Positions 35,545 through 45,022 of a stretch of 64,000 nt of DNA are shown here, one piece after another. A program made the translations under genes and the position numbers. The notes under the pieces are model-generated. The model searched no databases. It saw only the letters and a program-made list of their open reading frames with translations, and had not been told where the DNA came from. Source of the DNA: Rhodothermaceae bacterium (GTDB taxonomy: Bacteria > Bacteroidota > Rhodothermia > Rhodothermales > Bin80); NCBI GenBank assembly GCA_009838195.1, contig VXSC01000047.1, forward strand, positions 62,001-126,000. Direction: 5' to 3'. Within the stretch, counting starts at the first letter, position 1, and the number at the start of each line of letters is the position of its first letter.

Positions 35545-38426
35545 AACTGCACCTTTATGCCAGCGTGAATACGCCGAGGTTCCGAGTAGTGGTTGGGACG
35601 TGTAAAGTATCCATGGTCCGCCGACTGGATCGGTGCAGAAAACGTCACACCGGGTAGGCCGGTATCCCCGTAGACCGAAAGCGCATTGCGACGATCCAGA
35701 AGATTGAATACATGTAAGAATACGCGAGGGCGAACCGGCCCGATCGTGAATTCACGATAAAGATCAAGATCGATCTGATAGGTACTGGGCTGGCGCCGTG
35801 CATGGGTTGGAAATTCCGGCTGTACATCCGGTCCAGCCAGCGCCGCCTCTTCAAAACTGGGGGTATATGGGAATCCCGATCCCCAAACCATCAGAGCAGA
35901 TGCTCCCCAGTTTTGTCCACCTACAAAGATGGATCCGGCAACTTTGTGCCGCTGATCCCAACCCAGCGGTAACAAGGCCAGTCGCGGCTCCTCTTGGTTG
36001 CCCGCGGCGAAAAATTCTTCGGTTGGATCCGAATTCGATCCCTCAACTACCTGATAGGTATAGTTTACATCGAAGCCGTAATTGTTTTCGAAGGCACGTG
36101 AGAGTGCGAGGGTAAACCCTCGTGTATTCGCGTAGTCACGGTTCGCATAGACCACATAGGTTACGCCCGGCAGCTCTGTTTCGATCAGCCGAGAAGTGGA
36201 TACCCAGCTCCGTACATCACGATTATAGGCCGTTGCCTTGATGACCACGGTTCCGATGGCCTGTTTCAACCCGACCTCATACATCACCGTACGCTGTGCG
36301 TCCAGATCGGGATTTCCAAATGGTCCATACCTTCCGGTTTGGCGGGGGATCTTGTACCCAAAGTTTTCGAAGAGCCGGTTCAGCGTTGGGATCTGCAGGA
36401 AATGCCCCCATGAAAAGTGAATGACCCCTTCTTCTGTGACCGGATAGGCAACCCCCAGTCGTGGAGAAAACTGAAGCTTCGGCGTTGATGATGTCCACCA
36501 GTAAGCCTGCCGCTCCTCGTGCGTGATTCGATTTCCATCACCTTCCTCATCCTCAGTAATCACCCCGTCCCCATTCGTGTCCCGATACAGGTTAATCTTT
36601 TTGAATGGATTGAAAATATTTGGATCTTGGGGATCTGCCGGCACCTCAGCCCGCGCATCAAAATAATCCATACGCAGCCCCGCATTCACGATAAAGCTCT
36701 CATACTCAATCTTATCCTGCAGATAGGCGCTGAACGTAATTGGGGATACATCATCAAACCGGCGATAGGCAAAGGACTCGGCCGCAGGGACGGCGGGTTG
36801 AAAGGGTTCTATGACCTGTCCGGTTTCGGAGATCGCCGGTACGATGCCATAATCTTCAAACTGCAACTGATCCAGCCGGGCCTCAAATCCAGCCTTGACC
36901 AAATGAAACCGGCTTATTTGACTGGTGAAGTCTCCTTTTACGAAATAACTTCGGGTTTTTCGATTAAAGCGGCCAAGGTCCACCCCGCCACGAGCGAACT
37001 GATTCCCACCCGCATTTACCTGCTCCCACACCCCAGGAGAGATCTCGACGGAATCCGGGGGAGTGATCGTAAAATCGTTGTATCTGGCATCGGAAATATC
37101 AGCAAATCGGTAGCGTTCGGCCTTTTTTTCAAAGGTTGCGATATTGAGCGTATAGAAGGTCTTTGCATTGATCAGATGAGTATACTTTAGCTTCAGATCA
37201 ATGCCCTGATCGTAGATCTGGGGGACTCCGAACGGGGCCCAGCGATAATACTGATAGCGCCCTCCCAGATCATTCCCCTCTGAATTGGATCCAAGCCCAA
37301 TCAGGTTCACGAATATGTTATTGCGCAGTTGAATACGCAAGTTGGCCTGCCAGCTCAGCTTTTCCCACGTGTTCATCGGAACCAGTGATGAATCCGCACC
37401 CGTTCCGTCAATATTATACAGGTGAGCTCCGTAAAGCCATCCATCGTTGGCAAAGTAACGGGCATTGGCATACAGTGTAACGCGATCCTTCAGGACCGGC
37501 CCTTCAATGGACGCATTCAAATTATTGTAGTGGGTGGGAGAAAAGGGAAGGTACGAGTACACATCCACCTGGTCGTATGGGAAGCCCTGGGTTAACTCAT
37601 CCTGCCGAGTTCCCTTCAGGAGCGCATCTGCATCTCCCTGTTGGACCAAGTATGTCCCTGTATATGCTTCGACAGAACCTCCAAAGCGGTCATTGCGCCC
37701 TTCTTTGGTGACGACATTGATGACTCCGCTCATTGCATTGCCATACTCGGCATTGAACGTGCCACTGATGACCTGCAACTCCTGTATTCCCTCATTCTCT
37801 AATTGGAGAGCAGTAGATCCATCGTAGGTATCCGTGACTGGCACTCCGTCCACCATCACGATGACCTCACTGCTTCGTCCACCCCGAATATGAAATCCTC
37901 CGCGCTCGGTGACACCAGCCTGAACGCTGAGGACCTGTCCTAATTCCTGCACAGGCAGGCGGTCAATCGTTTCAGCGGTAATCCGGGCTTCACTGCTTGT
38001 CACATCTTTACGAACTCGGATTGCCTCAGCTCTTACGACAACTTCCTCGCCTTCGATAACCTGCTCCTGCAGAGTAAAATCAACCTCTGTAGTCAGATCT
38101 ACACTGACCCGCACCCCTTCGCTGCGCTGCGTGGTAAATCCCACAAAAGAGGCTACTAACGTATAGATCCCGGGCCGTACCCCGATGACTACGTATCTCC
38201 CTTCTATGTCCGTAACTCCCCCCTGAGTCGTTCCGTCAATGACCACGTTCACTCCTGGTAGCGGCTCCCCATTGCTGCCGTCTAGCACCAATCCCGTGAG
38301 CTTGCCAGTGGTCTGAGCCTGGATCGGAAGTACGACCAGAAACAGTGCACCAACCAATAGCCAGGTCCAATACCTGTACCCCATTCTCTTAGGTGGACAG
38401 CAATTCCTTTGAGATGTACTCACCAT
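35541..38426 (-). CDS. TonB-dependent receptor with carboxypeptidase-regulatory domain
   Basis: A 961-residue protein starting at 38426, with an alternative in-frame ATG at 38384 that puts the hydrophobic leader (YWTWLLVGALFLVVLPIQAQ) at the very N-terminus. After it comes a CarboxypepD-regulatory domain (GKLTGLVLDGSNGEPLPGVNVV). The plug domain carries GGFHIRGGRSSEVIVMVDG and GTFNAEYGNAMSGVINVVT, with a beta-barrel C-terminus. No SusD homologue lies next to it, so it is not a classical SusCD pair. It heads a same-strand series of coupled genes (T9SS Asp-rich protein, PorV-like), probably one operon. The substrate is unknown, but the downstream GH13 and starch-binding-like genes hint at a glucan. 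Confidence 0.85.
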   Translation of the reverse strand: MVSTSQRNCCPPKRMGYRYWTWLLVGALFLVVLPIQAQTTGKLTGLVLDGSNGEPLPGVNVVIDGTTQGGVTDIEGRYVVIGVRPGIYTLVASFVGFTTQRSEGVRVSVDLTTEVDFTLQEQVIEGEEVVVRAEAIRVRKDVTSSEARITAETIDRLPVQELGQVLSVQAGVTERGGFHIRGGRSSEVIVMVDGVPVTDTYDGSTALQLENEGIQELQVISGTFNAEYGNAMSGVINVVTKEGRNDRFGGSVEAYTGTYLVQQGDADALLKGTRQDELTQGFPYDQVDVYSYLPFSPTHYNNLNASIEGPVLKDRVTLYANARYFANDGWLYGAHLYNIDGTGADSSLVPMNTWEKLSWQANLRIQLRNNIFVNLIGLGSNSEGNDLGGRYQYYRWAPFGVPQIYDQGIDLKLKYTHLINAKTFYTLNIATFEKKAERYRFADISDARYNDFTITPPDSVEISPGVWEQVNAGGNQFARGGVDLGRFNRKTRSYFVKGDFTSQISRFHLVKAGFEARLDQLQFEDYGIVPAISETGQVIEPFQPAVPAAESFAYRRFDDVSPITFSAYLQDKIEYESFIVNAGLRMDYFDARAEVPADPQDPNIFNPFKKINLYRDTNGDGVITEDEEGDGNRITHEERQAYWWTSSTPKLQFSPRLGVAYPVTEEGVIHFSWGHFLQIPTLNRLFENFGYKIPRQTGRYGPFGNPDLDAQRTVMYEVGLKQAIGTVVIKATAYNRDVRSWVSTSRLIETELPGVTYVVYANRDYANTRGFTLALSRAFENNYGFDVNYTYQVVEGSNSDPTEEFFAAGNQEEPRLALLPLGWDQRHKVAGSIFVGGQNWGASALMVWGSGFPYTPSFEEAALAGPDVQPEFPTHARRQPSTYQIDLDLYREFTIGPVRPRVFLHVFNLLDRRNALSVYGDTGLPGVTFSAPIQSADHGYFTRPNHYSEPRRIHAGIKVQF

Positions 38427-39107
38427 AATGGATCAGGCGATATTCCCGCGGCTTTTCTTTACGAAAAACTCAATTTACAAAATCGCTCTGTCTCTGCAAA
38501 CATTTTATTCAGAGTGGAAATTGGGTTCACATTGAAAACAGCCCTACTCAACGGATGTATTCATACCGGATGGTTTGTGGATTTCATACGTACAGATTGA
38601 CCAGAAAAGGGATGCTGGGCATTTCGGAGCTATAGAGAAACAATCGACCACAAAACCTTCCGGAATCTGCGATCAAACCACTGATATACGAATCCCTCGG
38701 CCATTTATCGTAGTCTTGTTCATTTACCCTTTTCTACCAACTGAACCACTTTCCCCCACCGTAACTTTTCCATTTCATTCTAATGGACTTCTTTCTAACG
38801 TTCAATATCACTGCTACTCACACATTGAGTACTAGGTTAGAAGCTCACCTGTAGAGTTCATTTCCAGCATCCAATTACAGCCGCGCCGCACCACACTGTC
38901 GAAACAGCTTGAATCTTCAAACGAGTGAAACCATTGGATTTTGAGCGATTCGATACGTCAGATACTCATGGGATATAGTGCGGATATGAACGAGCGGAAA
39001 GGAGTCAGTCATAATCTCCTTGCCTCACCGATGAAGCCAGCCTCTAGACATAATTGAGTTGTAGTAACGCGGTTCTCTGGCAGGTAAGGGAACCATACAA
39101 ATTGAAA
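38427..39107. other. About 680 bases without a recognisable gene
   Basis: The short open frames here have no recognisable protein features. The stretch separates two divergent units: the surface operon on the minus strand and the DUF4143/NACHT operon on the plus strand. It should hold the receptor's promoter, but I find no clear match to a known element and no long repeat by eye. Confidence 0.5.
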
Positions 39108-39146
39108 AAAGTACTATATTGAAAGTTTTACTCACGATAGTACTTT
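39108..39146 (+). promoter_or_regulatory. Inverted repeat flanking a promoter-like element before the DUF4143 gene
   Basis: AAAGTACTAT (39108-39117) and ATAGTACTTT (39137-39146) are perfect 10-bp inverted repeats. TATATTG (39115-39121), promoter-like, begins inside the first arm, and the second arm ends one base before the start codon at 39148. This geometry suits an autoregulatory operator or a hairpin that hides the ribosome-binding region. Confidence 0.55.
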
Positions 39147-39147
39147 C

Positions 39148-40434
39148 ATGAAGATTGCAGAATTTGAACGCCCACACGTTCATCGTATCGTCGAACGGGT
39201 ATCACGAGTTTCACACACGCGCATCGTCGCCATCACTGGTCCTCGACAGGTTGGTAAAACAACGATTGCCCTTCAAGTACGTCAGAGATTGCTTGAATCA
39301 AAAATCCCATGCTGGTACATACCTATGGACGGCATAGATTCCGGTGAGTCTGACTGGTCTGGAATACAGGAGACCAGTAGTAACATACGAACTGGGTCCC
39401 CCGCCGATGGACAGGTCCTCGTTGAAATATGGAAGCGAGCCCGCCAGGCTTCTCTGGACTCAGAGCAAGGCTTAGTGTTATTTCTGGACGAAATACAAGT
39501 CGTTCCGCGCTGGTCAAACATCATGAAGGGCCTCTGGGATGCAGACCGCAGGAGGGAATATCCTCTACGTGTGGTGATCTTAGGGTCGGCCGCATGGCGG
39601 ATGCTCATTGGGCGCAATGAGAGCCTTGTTGGTCGTTTTGACTCCATACGGGTGACTCATTGGACATTCCAGGAAATGACACGGGTATTCGGGTTGGCGG
39701 TTGATGAATTTATGTTCTTGGGTGGTTACCCCGGTTCCCTCTCCGACAGATCGGGGAGTACAAGACTCGCAGACTGGCGAGATCACGTTGTCGATTCAAT
39801 TATGGCTCCAATCATTGATCGGGACATCATGGGCCTTTCGCGTATCAGAAAGCCTGCCCTGATGCGCCAATTGATTGATCTGGTACCAAACTATTCCGGG
39901 CAGGTCATTTCCTACAGCAAGCTGCTCGGCCAACTCCATGATGCGGGCAACACAACAACGATAGCAAATTATCTAAATCTACTTTCCGACGCAGGTTTAA
40001 TCATTACTCTCTTCAGATATACGTCAGCCCCACACCTCGGCAGAGCCTCGTCTCCCAAGCTTAATGTACTAAATACGGCACTCATGACAGTTCCATCTGG
40101 TTATTCACTCCAGGGTGCCCAGGTCGACCGGTCCTTTTGGGGTCGTGTTGTAGAGAGCGCCGTGGGTGCACATTTATACAATACTCGAGGTACGGTAACC
40201 CGAATCCACTTCTGGCGTGATAAGAGTGGTAAGCATGAGGTTGATTTCGTCATCTCGCGTGGCCCTCACCTCGTGGGTGTTGAGGTAAAGAGTGGGAATG
40301 TACGGTCACGCCGTGGTCTAGAAGCATTCAAAGATCGCTTTCCCAAAGCCAAAACCATGATTGTGGGTCCAAGCGGCATTCCACTTGATATTTTTTTCTC
40401 TCGTACCACCGACGAATGGATTGAGGCACTATGA
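39148..40434 (+). CDS. DUF4143-family AAA ATPase
   Basis: A 428-residue protein. Walker A is GPRQVGKTT (31-39), Walker B is LFLDEIQ (111-117), and the sensor region is RVVILGSAAW. The C-terminal DUF4143 domain contains HEVDFVISRGPHLVGVEVKSG, a PD-(D/E)XK-like core that is diagnostic of the AAA_14/DUF4143 group. The length is typical. The stop overlaps the next start by four bases (ATGA), so the two are co-translated. DUF4143 ATPases are widespread and of uncertain role, often in defence or toxin-antitoxin settings. The perfect inverted repeat before the start suggests tight control. Confidence 0.85.
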   Translation: MKIAEFERPHVHRIVERVSRVSHTRIVAITGPRQVGKTTIALQVRQRLLESKIPCWYIPMDGIDSGESDWSGIQETSSNIRTGSPADGQVLVEIWKRARQASLDSEQGLVLFLDEIQVVPRWSNIMKGLWDADRRREYPLRVVILGSAAWRMLIGRNESLVGRFDSIRVTHWTFQEMTRVFGLAVDEFMFLGGYPGSLSDRSGSTRLADWRDHVVDSIMAPIIDRDIMGLSRIRKPALMRQLIDLVPNYSGQVISYSKLLGQLHDAGNTTTIANYLNLLSDAGLIITLFRYTSAPHLGRASSPKLNVLNTALMTVPSGYSLQGAQVDRSFWGRVVESAVGAHLYNTRGTVTRIHFWRDKSGKHEVDFVISRGPHLVGVEVKSGNVRSRRGLEAFKDRFPKAKTMIVGPSGIPLDIFFSRTTDEWIEAL

Positions 40435-43400
40435 GTATAATTGTAAAGCGAACCGTCAGCTTAACCGAACCAATAGACAACAGTCACTTTGGGAAAGAAG
40501 CCCTGAGATTACGTGATTTTGAGGCTGCCCACGGTTATGTTCTTTTGGGTGAACCAGGGATGGGAAAAAGTACGGAGTTTGATGAGGAAGCTCGCCGAGT
40601 TCATGCCGGTACCTCAATCCCTGCACATCAATTTATCAGCCGTAAACCGGAAAATCATCCAAAATGGCGAAAGGGGCCCCTTTTTATTGATGGGCTTGAT
40701 GAAGTACGTGTCGGGAGCGGGGATCCAAGGGATGCGCTGAACAAAATCATCGAACACCTTGAATCTCTGGGGAAGCCCCAATTTCGTTTATCATGCCGCT
40801 CCATCAGTTGGCTGGAACCTGGAGATCGGAAAAGGCTTGCCACAATCTCAGATTCCAAAGAAATACCGGTACTGCTACTAAATCCGCTGACATACGAGGA
40901 CATTCGGAAGATCGTTTCTGAGCCGAAAGCGAATTCATTTATCCAGCAGGCTCATGATCATAGCATGCAGGCCTTTCTTTTCAATCCTCAGTTACTTGAT
41001 CTGCTACTGACTTCCGTGGAAGCTGATGGATGGTCCAACAGCCCAAGCAAGACATTTAAGAATGCCTGTAGGACACTTCTACAAGAACAGAACATAGAGT
41101 ACCGCGACGCTCGCTCATCTAGTCAGCAGCCATCCCACGAGGCAGTTTTAGGCGCAGGTGGTCAGCTTTCAGCACTCATGTTGATTGCAAACAAGGCTGG
41201 CTGGTCATACGATTATACTGACGATTCCGAGATTCTCTCTTTGCGAGATGTGGAGACTCAAGACGATGTAACACTACGCGTAGCTTTTGGCTCAGGACTC
41301 TTTGAGGGTGGCCTGACATACCGAACTCCAATCCATCGACTCCTGACCGAGTTTTTGGGCGCACGATATCTGCATCAGAAAATCCAGAGTGGCCTGAGTG
41401 TTCGGCGTGTCTTTGCTCTTATTATGGGAGATGACGGAGTTCCATTTCCTGACCTCCGTGGACTTACTGCTTGGCTCGCATCCCTCAACCCCCGTGCAAG
41501 AGAGACTCTGATTCACACGGATCCCGTTGCCATAGCCTTCAACGGCGACGCGAGTAGCTTCAGCCTTGGGGAACGGCGAGAACTACTCAAAAATCTTGAG
41601 CACAGCGTTGATCTCACATCCACTTGGCCCAACGCGGCCGCCCTCGGAGCCTTGGTTGGTAATCAGGGCGCATCTCTCGTCTGGGAATTGACTGGACTGC
41701 CCGTACGCTCAGAGAGCAGACAAGTGCTTGTTTATCAACTTCTTCGCGGCATTTCGCAGAGATACTCTGGAGTGGGTGTAGTCACGAGGCTGGGCCCGGA
41801 AGCGCAGCTGGAGGTTAGTCGCAAAAACCTGTTGAATATCGTCTACGATCCCAGTTGGCGGGAATATATTCGCTGCGAGGCACTTCGTGCCTTGAACTTG
41901 ATACTCGTTGAAAAATCCAATCGGGAGATGACCATGGGCAAGCTTCTTTCCGACCTACAGCTAGATCTCTTGCCAGATGAGAAGAATGATCTGAGGGGCA
42001 CGATATTGGACCTCTTGTATCCGAAAGAACTGCCGCCCCCGGAAGTATGGAATTACCTAATAGACAGAACTGTTGCATACCGACACAACATCTATTTGGA
42101 GTTTTGGCATCGCCTCATCGATCGGTCACAAGAAAACCAAATCAGGGAACTGCTTGACTCTCTTTGTGATCATTCTTCCGTGGTAATCCCGAAATTGGCG
42201 AATCACAGACTGTCGAGTGTTGTGCCTGGGCTCCTTGCACGAGGGTTGGAACTATTCGGAGATGAACTAGATATTTCAGACTTATATCGCTGGTTCAAGT
42301 TGGTCAAATACGACATTCAAACATCTCAACTGGTTTCGATAGACAGTTCGGACCGATCATACAATCGGAATGATGAGGCAAATACAGCGATCCGCAATTG
42401 GCTGAGTGAACGCGAGACAATCCGGCGTGCGCTCATTGAGCACGACTTGCTCACGCAGGAATCCAAGATCGCCGGCAGCGGGATGATCGGACTAAAGTTC
42501 GTAGGACCAAATGTACCTGCTGGATTTCGTTTGTGGTGTCTTACCCGCGCGGCAGAGCTCTGGAACCCACATCAAATAGCAGCGAAGAGACTCGCATGGT
42601 GGTCCATCTCGGTAAAGGGAGGATGGGAAGATCCGTTGCCTGACCACAAAGTGGAGCAGATCGTGTCAAATATACCAGGCTTACGTGAATGGAACCGCAA
42701 GCGGCTCAGTAACAAAGACCGACCCGAACAGGATAACACCGAATGGAGCGACAAGCTCGCAAATATACGAGACGCCGACCGGGAAAGGAGGCAAAATGAA
42801 CTTGAGGCTATACGACAACAAAAATCTGAATTAGCTGCGGGAAATTGCTTACCTCAATTGCTCCACCATCTTGCCTCGATCTACTTCGATGGCCTTGCCA
42901 CAAAAGGTAAAGATCCTAAGAGTCATTTGGAGTCCCATTTAGAAGGTGATATGAGTCTCGTACGGGCAACGTTGGCAGGATTTCGTAGCATTTTGGATCG
43001 GGACGAATTACCTGATCTTGACCAAATTGCACACCTCCACGAAAACAATAAAATGTCATTATTTACGCTGCCATTTCTCGCCGGGATGGAGGAGGAGGAA
43101 AATGACAGTATACTTGACAGCCTATCGGAAAGAGCAAGAAGGAGGGCGCTGGGGTTTTACCTTGTTACGGATAGGCCTATCGTTCCGGCTACATCCCGTG
43201 GAGAAAATCTTGTAAACCTCTTCACTTATAATGAGAGATACCACCCGCCATGGTACGAAAAGGCTCTTGAACACTATCCAGAGGCTTTAGCTGATTCACT
43301 CGTTGCTATTCATAACGCTTGTGTTCGTGCCAAATTACTGCCGAGTAGGTATTTGTATGAGATGGTTGACGACCCGGCATATTTCCGGATCGCACAACTT

Positions 43401-44615
43401 GCCGTGAAGAGAATGTTCTCGGTTTTTCCAACCAGATGCAATGAGCGACAACTGGAATCACTACGTGTCGTTCTCTGGAGTGCGATTCAGGATCACAGTA
43501 TGTCCACTGAAGAATTACGCAAGATTGCCCTAAAACGACTGCATCGTAAAAATATGGACATAGCCCAACGAGCCCAGTGGCTTTGTGCAGGAGTATATGC
43601 TGCCGGGGATCACTGCCTTGCGCTTCTGGAAGAGTTTCTTTCAGCTGGCCAGGAATCTCGTATACACCGAGTACTCAGTTTCCTTGTACCGGATGGGGGA
43701 AAACTTATTCTGCAAAATGTTGAAGATTGGAGTTCCGAAGATATGTCACGGCTCATCCGAGCACTTGGAAAACGGGTGGGGCGCCCCGATTCCCCAGATG
43801 GTGCACACTTTCTCAGTAAGGAGGAAATCAGTAGAAACAAATTCGAATCACTCCTTACTCCATGGCTTCAGGAACTTATCAGACGCAGCGACGACAATGC
43901 AGGGAAAGCGCTTGCCTCGCTGGCCACCGATCCTAACCTAGCTGCGTGGAAGCGAGAAATTGTGCGGGCTCAGGAGGAACGGAACCAAAATCGCCGCGCA
44001 GCCACGCGACCAGATCTCAGCTTGGAACAAGTCCAGAAAGCCCTCCAAGGTGGCCCCCCTGCAAGTGCCGCAGACCTTGCTGCTCTAACAACTGTTGTTC
44101 TTGAAAACGAGGCGAAGGATATTCGCAATGGTTCGAGCAATAAATGGCGTCAGTACTGGGATTGGGACCAGAATCCTCGTTGTCCCTCGAAACCAAAACC
44201 CGAAAACGATTGCCGCGATGTGCTTTTGTCACATCTGAGACATATTCTCCGAGATTACCAAATCAAGGGAGAATCAGAAGGACAATACGCAGAGGACAAA
44301 AGGGCAGATATTCGCATATCGTATGAATCTGATATTGCCATTCCAATTGAAATCAAAAGAAGCCAACACCCTGACATCTGGCGTGGGATTTCTGAGCAAC
44401 TCGTACCGAAATACACGCGGGACCCACAAGCCGATGGTTACGGGATTTATCTAGTGTTCTGGTTTGGCACCAAATATATTAAAGGAAGTATCCCGAATAA
44501 CCCGCAAGAATTGAAGAGCCTACTTGAAAAGAAGCTTGATCCGGCTCTCAGGAAAAAAATCCATGTCGTCGTGATTGATGTAAGTCTAAGCGGCCGGTAT
44601 GCAGAAGAGGATTAA
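40431..44615 (+). CDS. Very large NACHT NTPase with C-terminal PD-(D/E)XK-like nuclease motif
   Basis: A 1394-residue protein. Walker A is GEPGMGKST (40-48), Walker B LFIDGLDEVR (84-93) and the sensor RLSCRS (119-124), so the NTPase sits at the very N-terminus. The middle (about 250-1250) is a long helical solenoid-like region of the kind used for ligand sensing. The tail carries Asp1293 in RADIRI followed by Glu1307-x-Lys1309 in PIEIKR, a plausible PD-(D/E)XK nuclease core. Known NACHT/Avs defence proteins usually carry the effector at the N-terminus, so a C-terminal effector is unusual. It overlaps the DUF4143 gene, so it is one operon. Defence function is inferred. Confidence 0.7.
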   Translation: MSIIVKRTVSLTEPIDNSHFGKEALRLRDFEAAHGYVLLGEPGMGKSTEFDEEARRVHAGTSIPAHQFISRKPENHPKWRKGPLFIDGLDEVRVGSGDPRDALNKIIEHLESLGKPQFRLSCRSISWLEPGDRKRLATISDSKEIPVLLLNPLTYEDIRKIVSEPKANSFIQQAHDHSMQAFLFNPQLLDLLLTSVEADGWSNSPSKTFKNACRTLLQEQNIEYRDARSSSQQPSHEAVLGAGGQLSALMLIANKAGWSYDYTDDSEILSLRDVETQDDVTLRVAFGSGLFEGGLTYRTPIHRLLTEFLGARYLHQKIQSGLSVRRVFALIMGDDGVPFPDLRGLTAWLASLNPRARETLIHTDPVAIAFNGDASSFSLGERRELLKNLEHSVDLTSTWPNAAALGALVGNQGASLVWELTGLPVRSESRQVLVYQLLRGISQRYSGVGVVTRLGPEAQLEVSRKNLLNIVYDPSWREYIRCEALRALNLILVEKSNREMTMGKLLSDLQLDLLPDEKNDLRGTILDLLYPKELPPPEVWNYLIDRTVAYRHNIYLEFWHRLIDRSQENQIRELLDSLCDHSSVVIPKLANHRLSSVVPGLLARGLELFGDELDISDLYRWFKLVKYDIQTSQLVSIDSSDRSYNRNDEANTAIRNWLSERETIRRALIEHDLLTQESKIAGSGMIGLKFVGPNVPAGFRLWCLTRAAELWNPHQIAAKRLAWWSISVKGGWEDPLPDHKVEQIVSNIPGLREWNRKRLSNKDRPEQDNTEWSDKLANIRDADRERRQNELEAIRQQKSELAAGNCLPQLLHHLASIYFDGLATKGKDPKSHLESHLEGDMSLVRATLAGFRSILDRDELPDLDQIAHLHENNKMSLFTLPFLAGMEEEENDSILDSLSERARRRALGFYLVTDRPIVPATSRGENLVNLFTYNERYHPPWYEKALEHYPEALADSLVAIHNACVRAKLLPSRYLYEMVDDPAYFRIAQLAVKRMFSVFPTRCNERQLESLRVVLWSAIQDHSMSTEELRKIALKRLHRKNMDIAQRAQWLCAGVYAAGDHCLALLEEFLSAGQESRIHRVLSFLVPDGGKLILQNVEDWSSEDMSRLIRALGKRVGRPDSPDGAHFLSKEEISRNKFESLLTPWLQELIRRSDDNAGKALASLATDPNLAAWKREIVRAQEERNQNRRAATRPDLSLEQVQKALQGGPPASAADLAALTTVVLENEAKDIRNGSSNKWRQYWDWDQNPRCPSKPKPENDCRDVLLSHLRHILRDYQIKGESEGQYAEDKRADIRISYESDIAIPIEIKRSQHPDIWRGISEQLVPKYTRDPQADGYGIYLVFWFGTKYIKGSIPNNPQELKSLLEKKLDPALRKKIHVVVIDVSLSGRYAEED

Positions 44616-45022
44616 TATGCTCTGTAATTGCTCAATCTAGTAAGACGTGAAGGATGAAGTTGATTTCTATGAATCCCGAAGTAGCCATCATCCAACGTTC
44701 TTGATTCTGCCCCTCACTGATTTTTTTGTAGCATTAAGAAACTTCTCTGAAATGTAGCCAAACCCATCTTTGCCACTCGGTGGAACAAGTTACTCGTCAA
44801 GACACACACTCTTATCTCCGTGAAGTGCCTGGAATTCCATTTGGCCAACCGTACGCTCCCCCATGACCTGTTCCACATCCACGCCAAATGGCCGTCCAAG
44901 AAGCTAATGATTCTCTACGGGCCTGACTGTTATGGCCTTCGCCTTTGGAGATGTCGATGTTGGCACAAGCCCGAACTCCGCGCTCCCCCATCACTTGATT
45001 TTTCCCTGTTTTTGTTGGAGCC
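44616..45022. other. About 400 bases without a recognisable gene, between convergent genes
   Basis: The plus-strand NACHT gene and the minus-strand foldase gene face each other here. Only short shadow frames are present. No convincing stem with a T-run was seen, so the terminators are not assigned. Confidence 0.4.

Noticed and set aside
38427-39107. Small open frames in the gap before the DUF4143 gene
   Set aside because: Low-complexity composition, no start context and no match to a known family.
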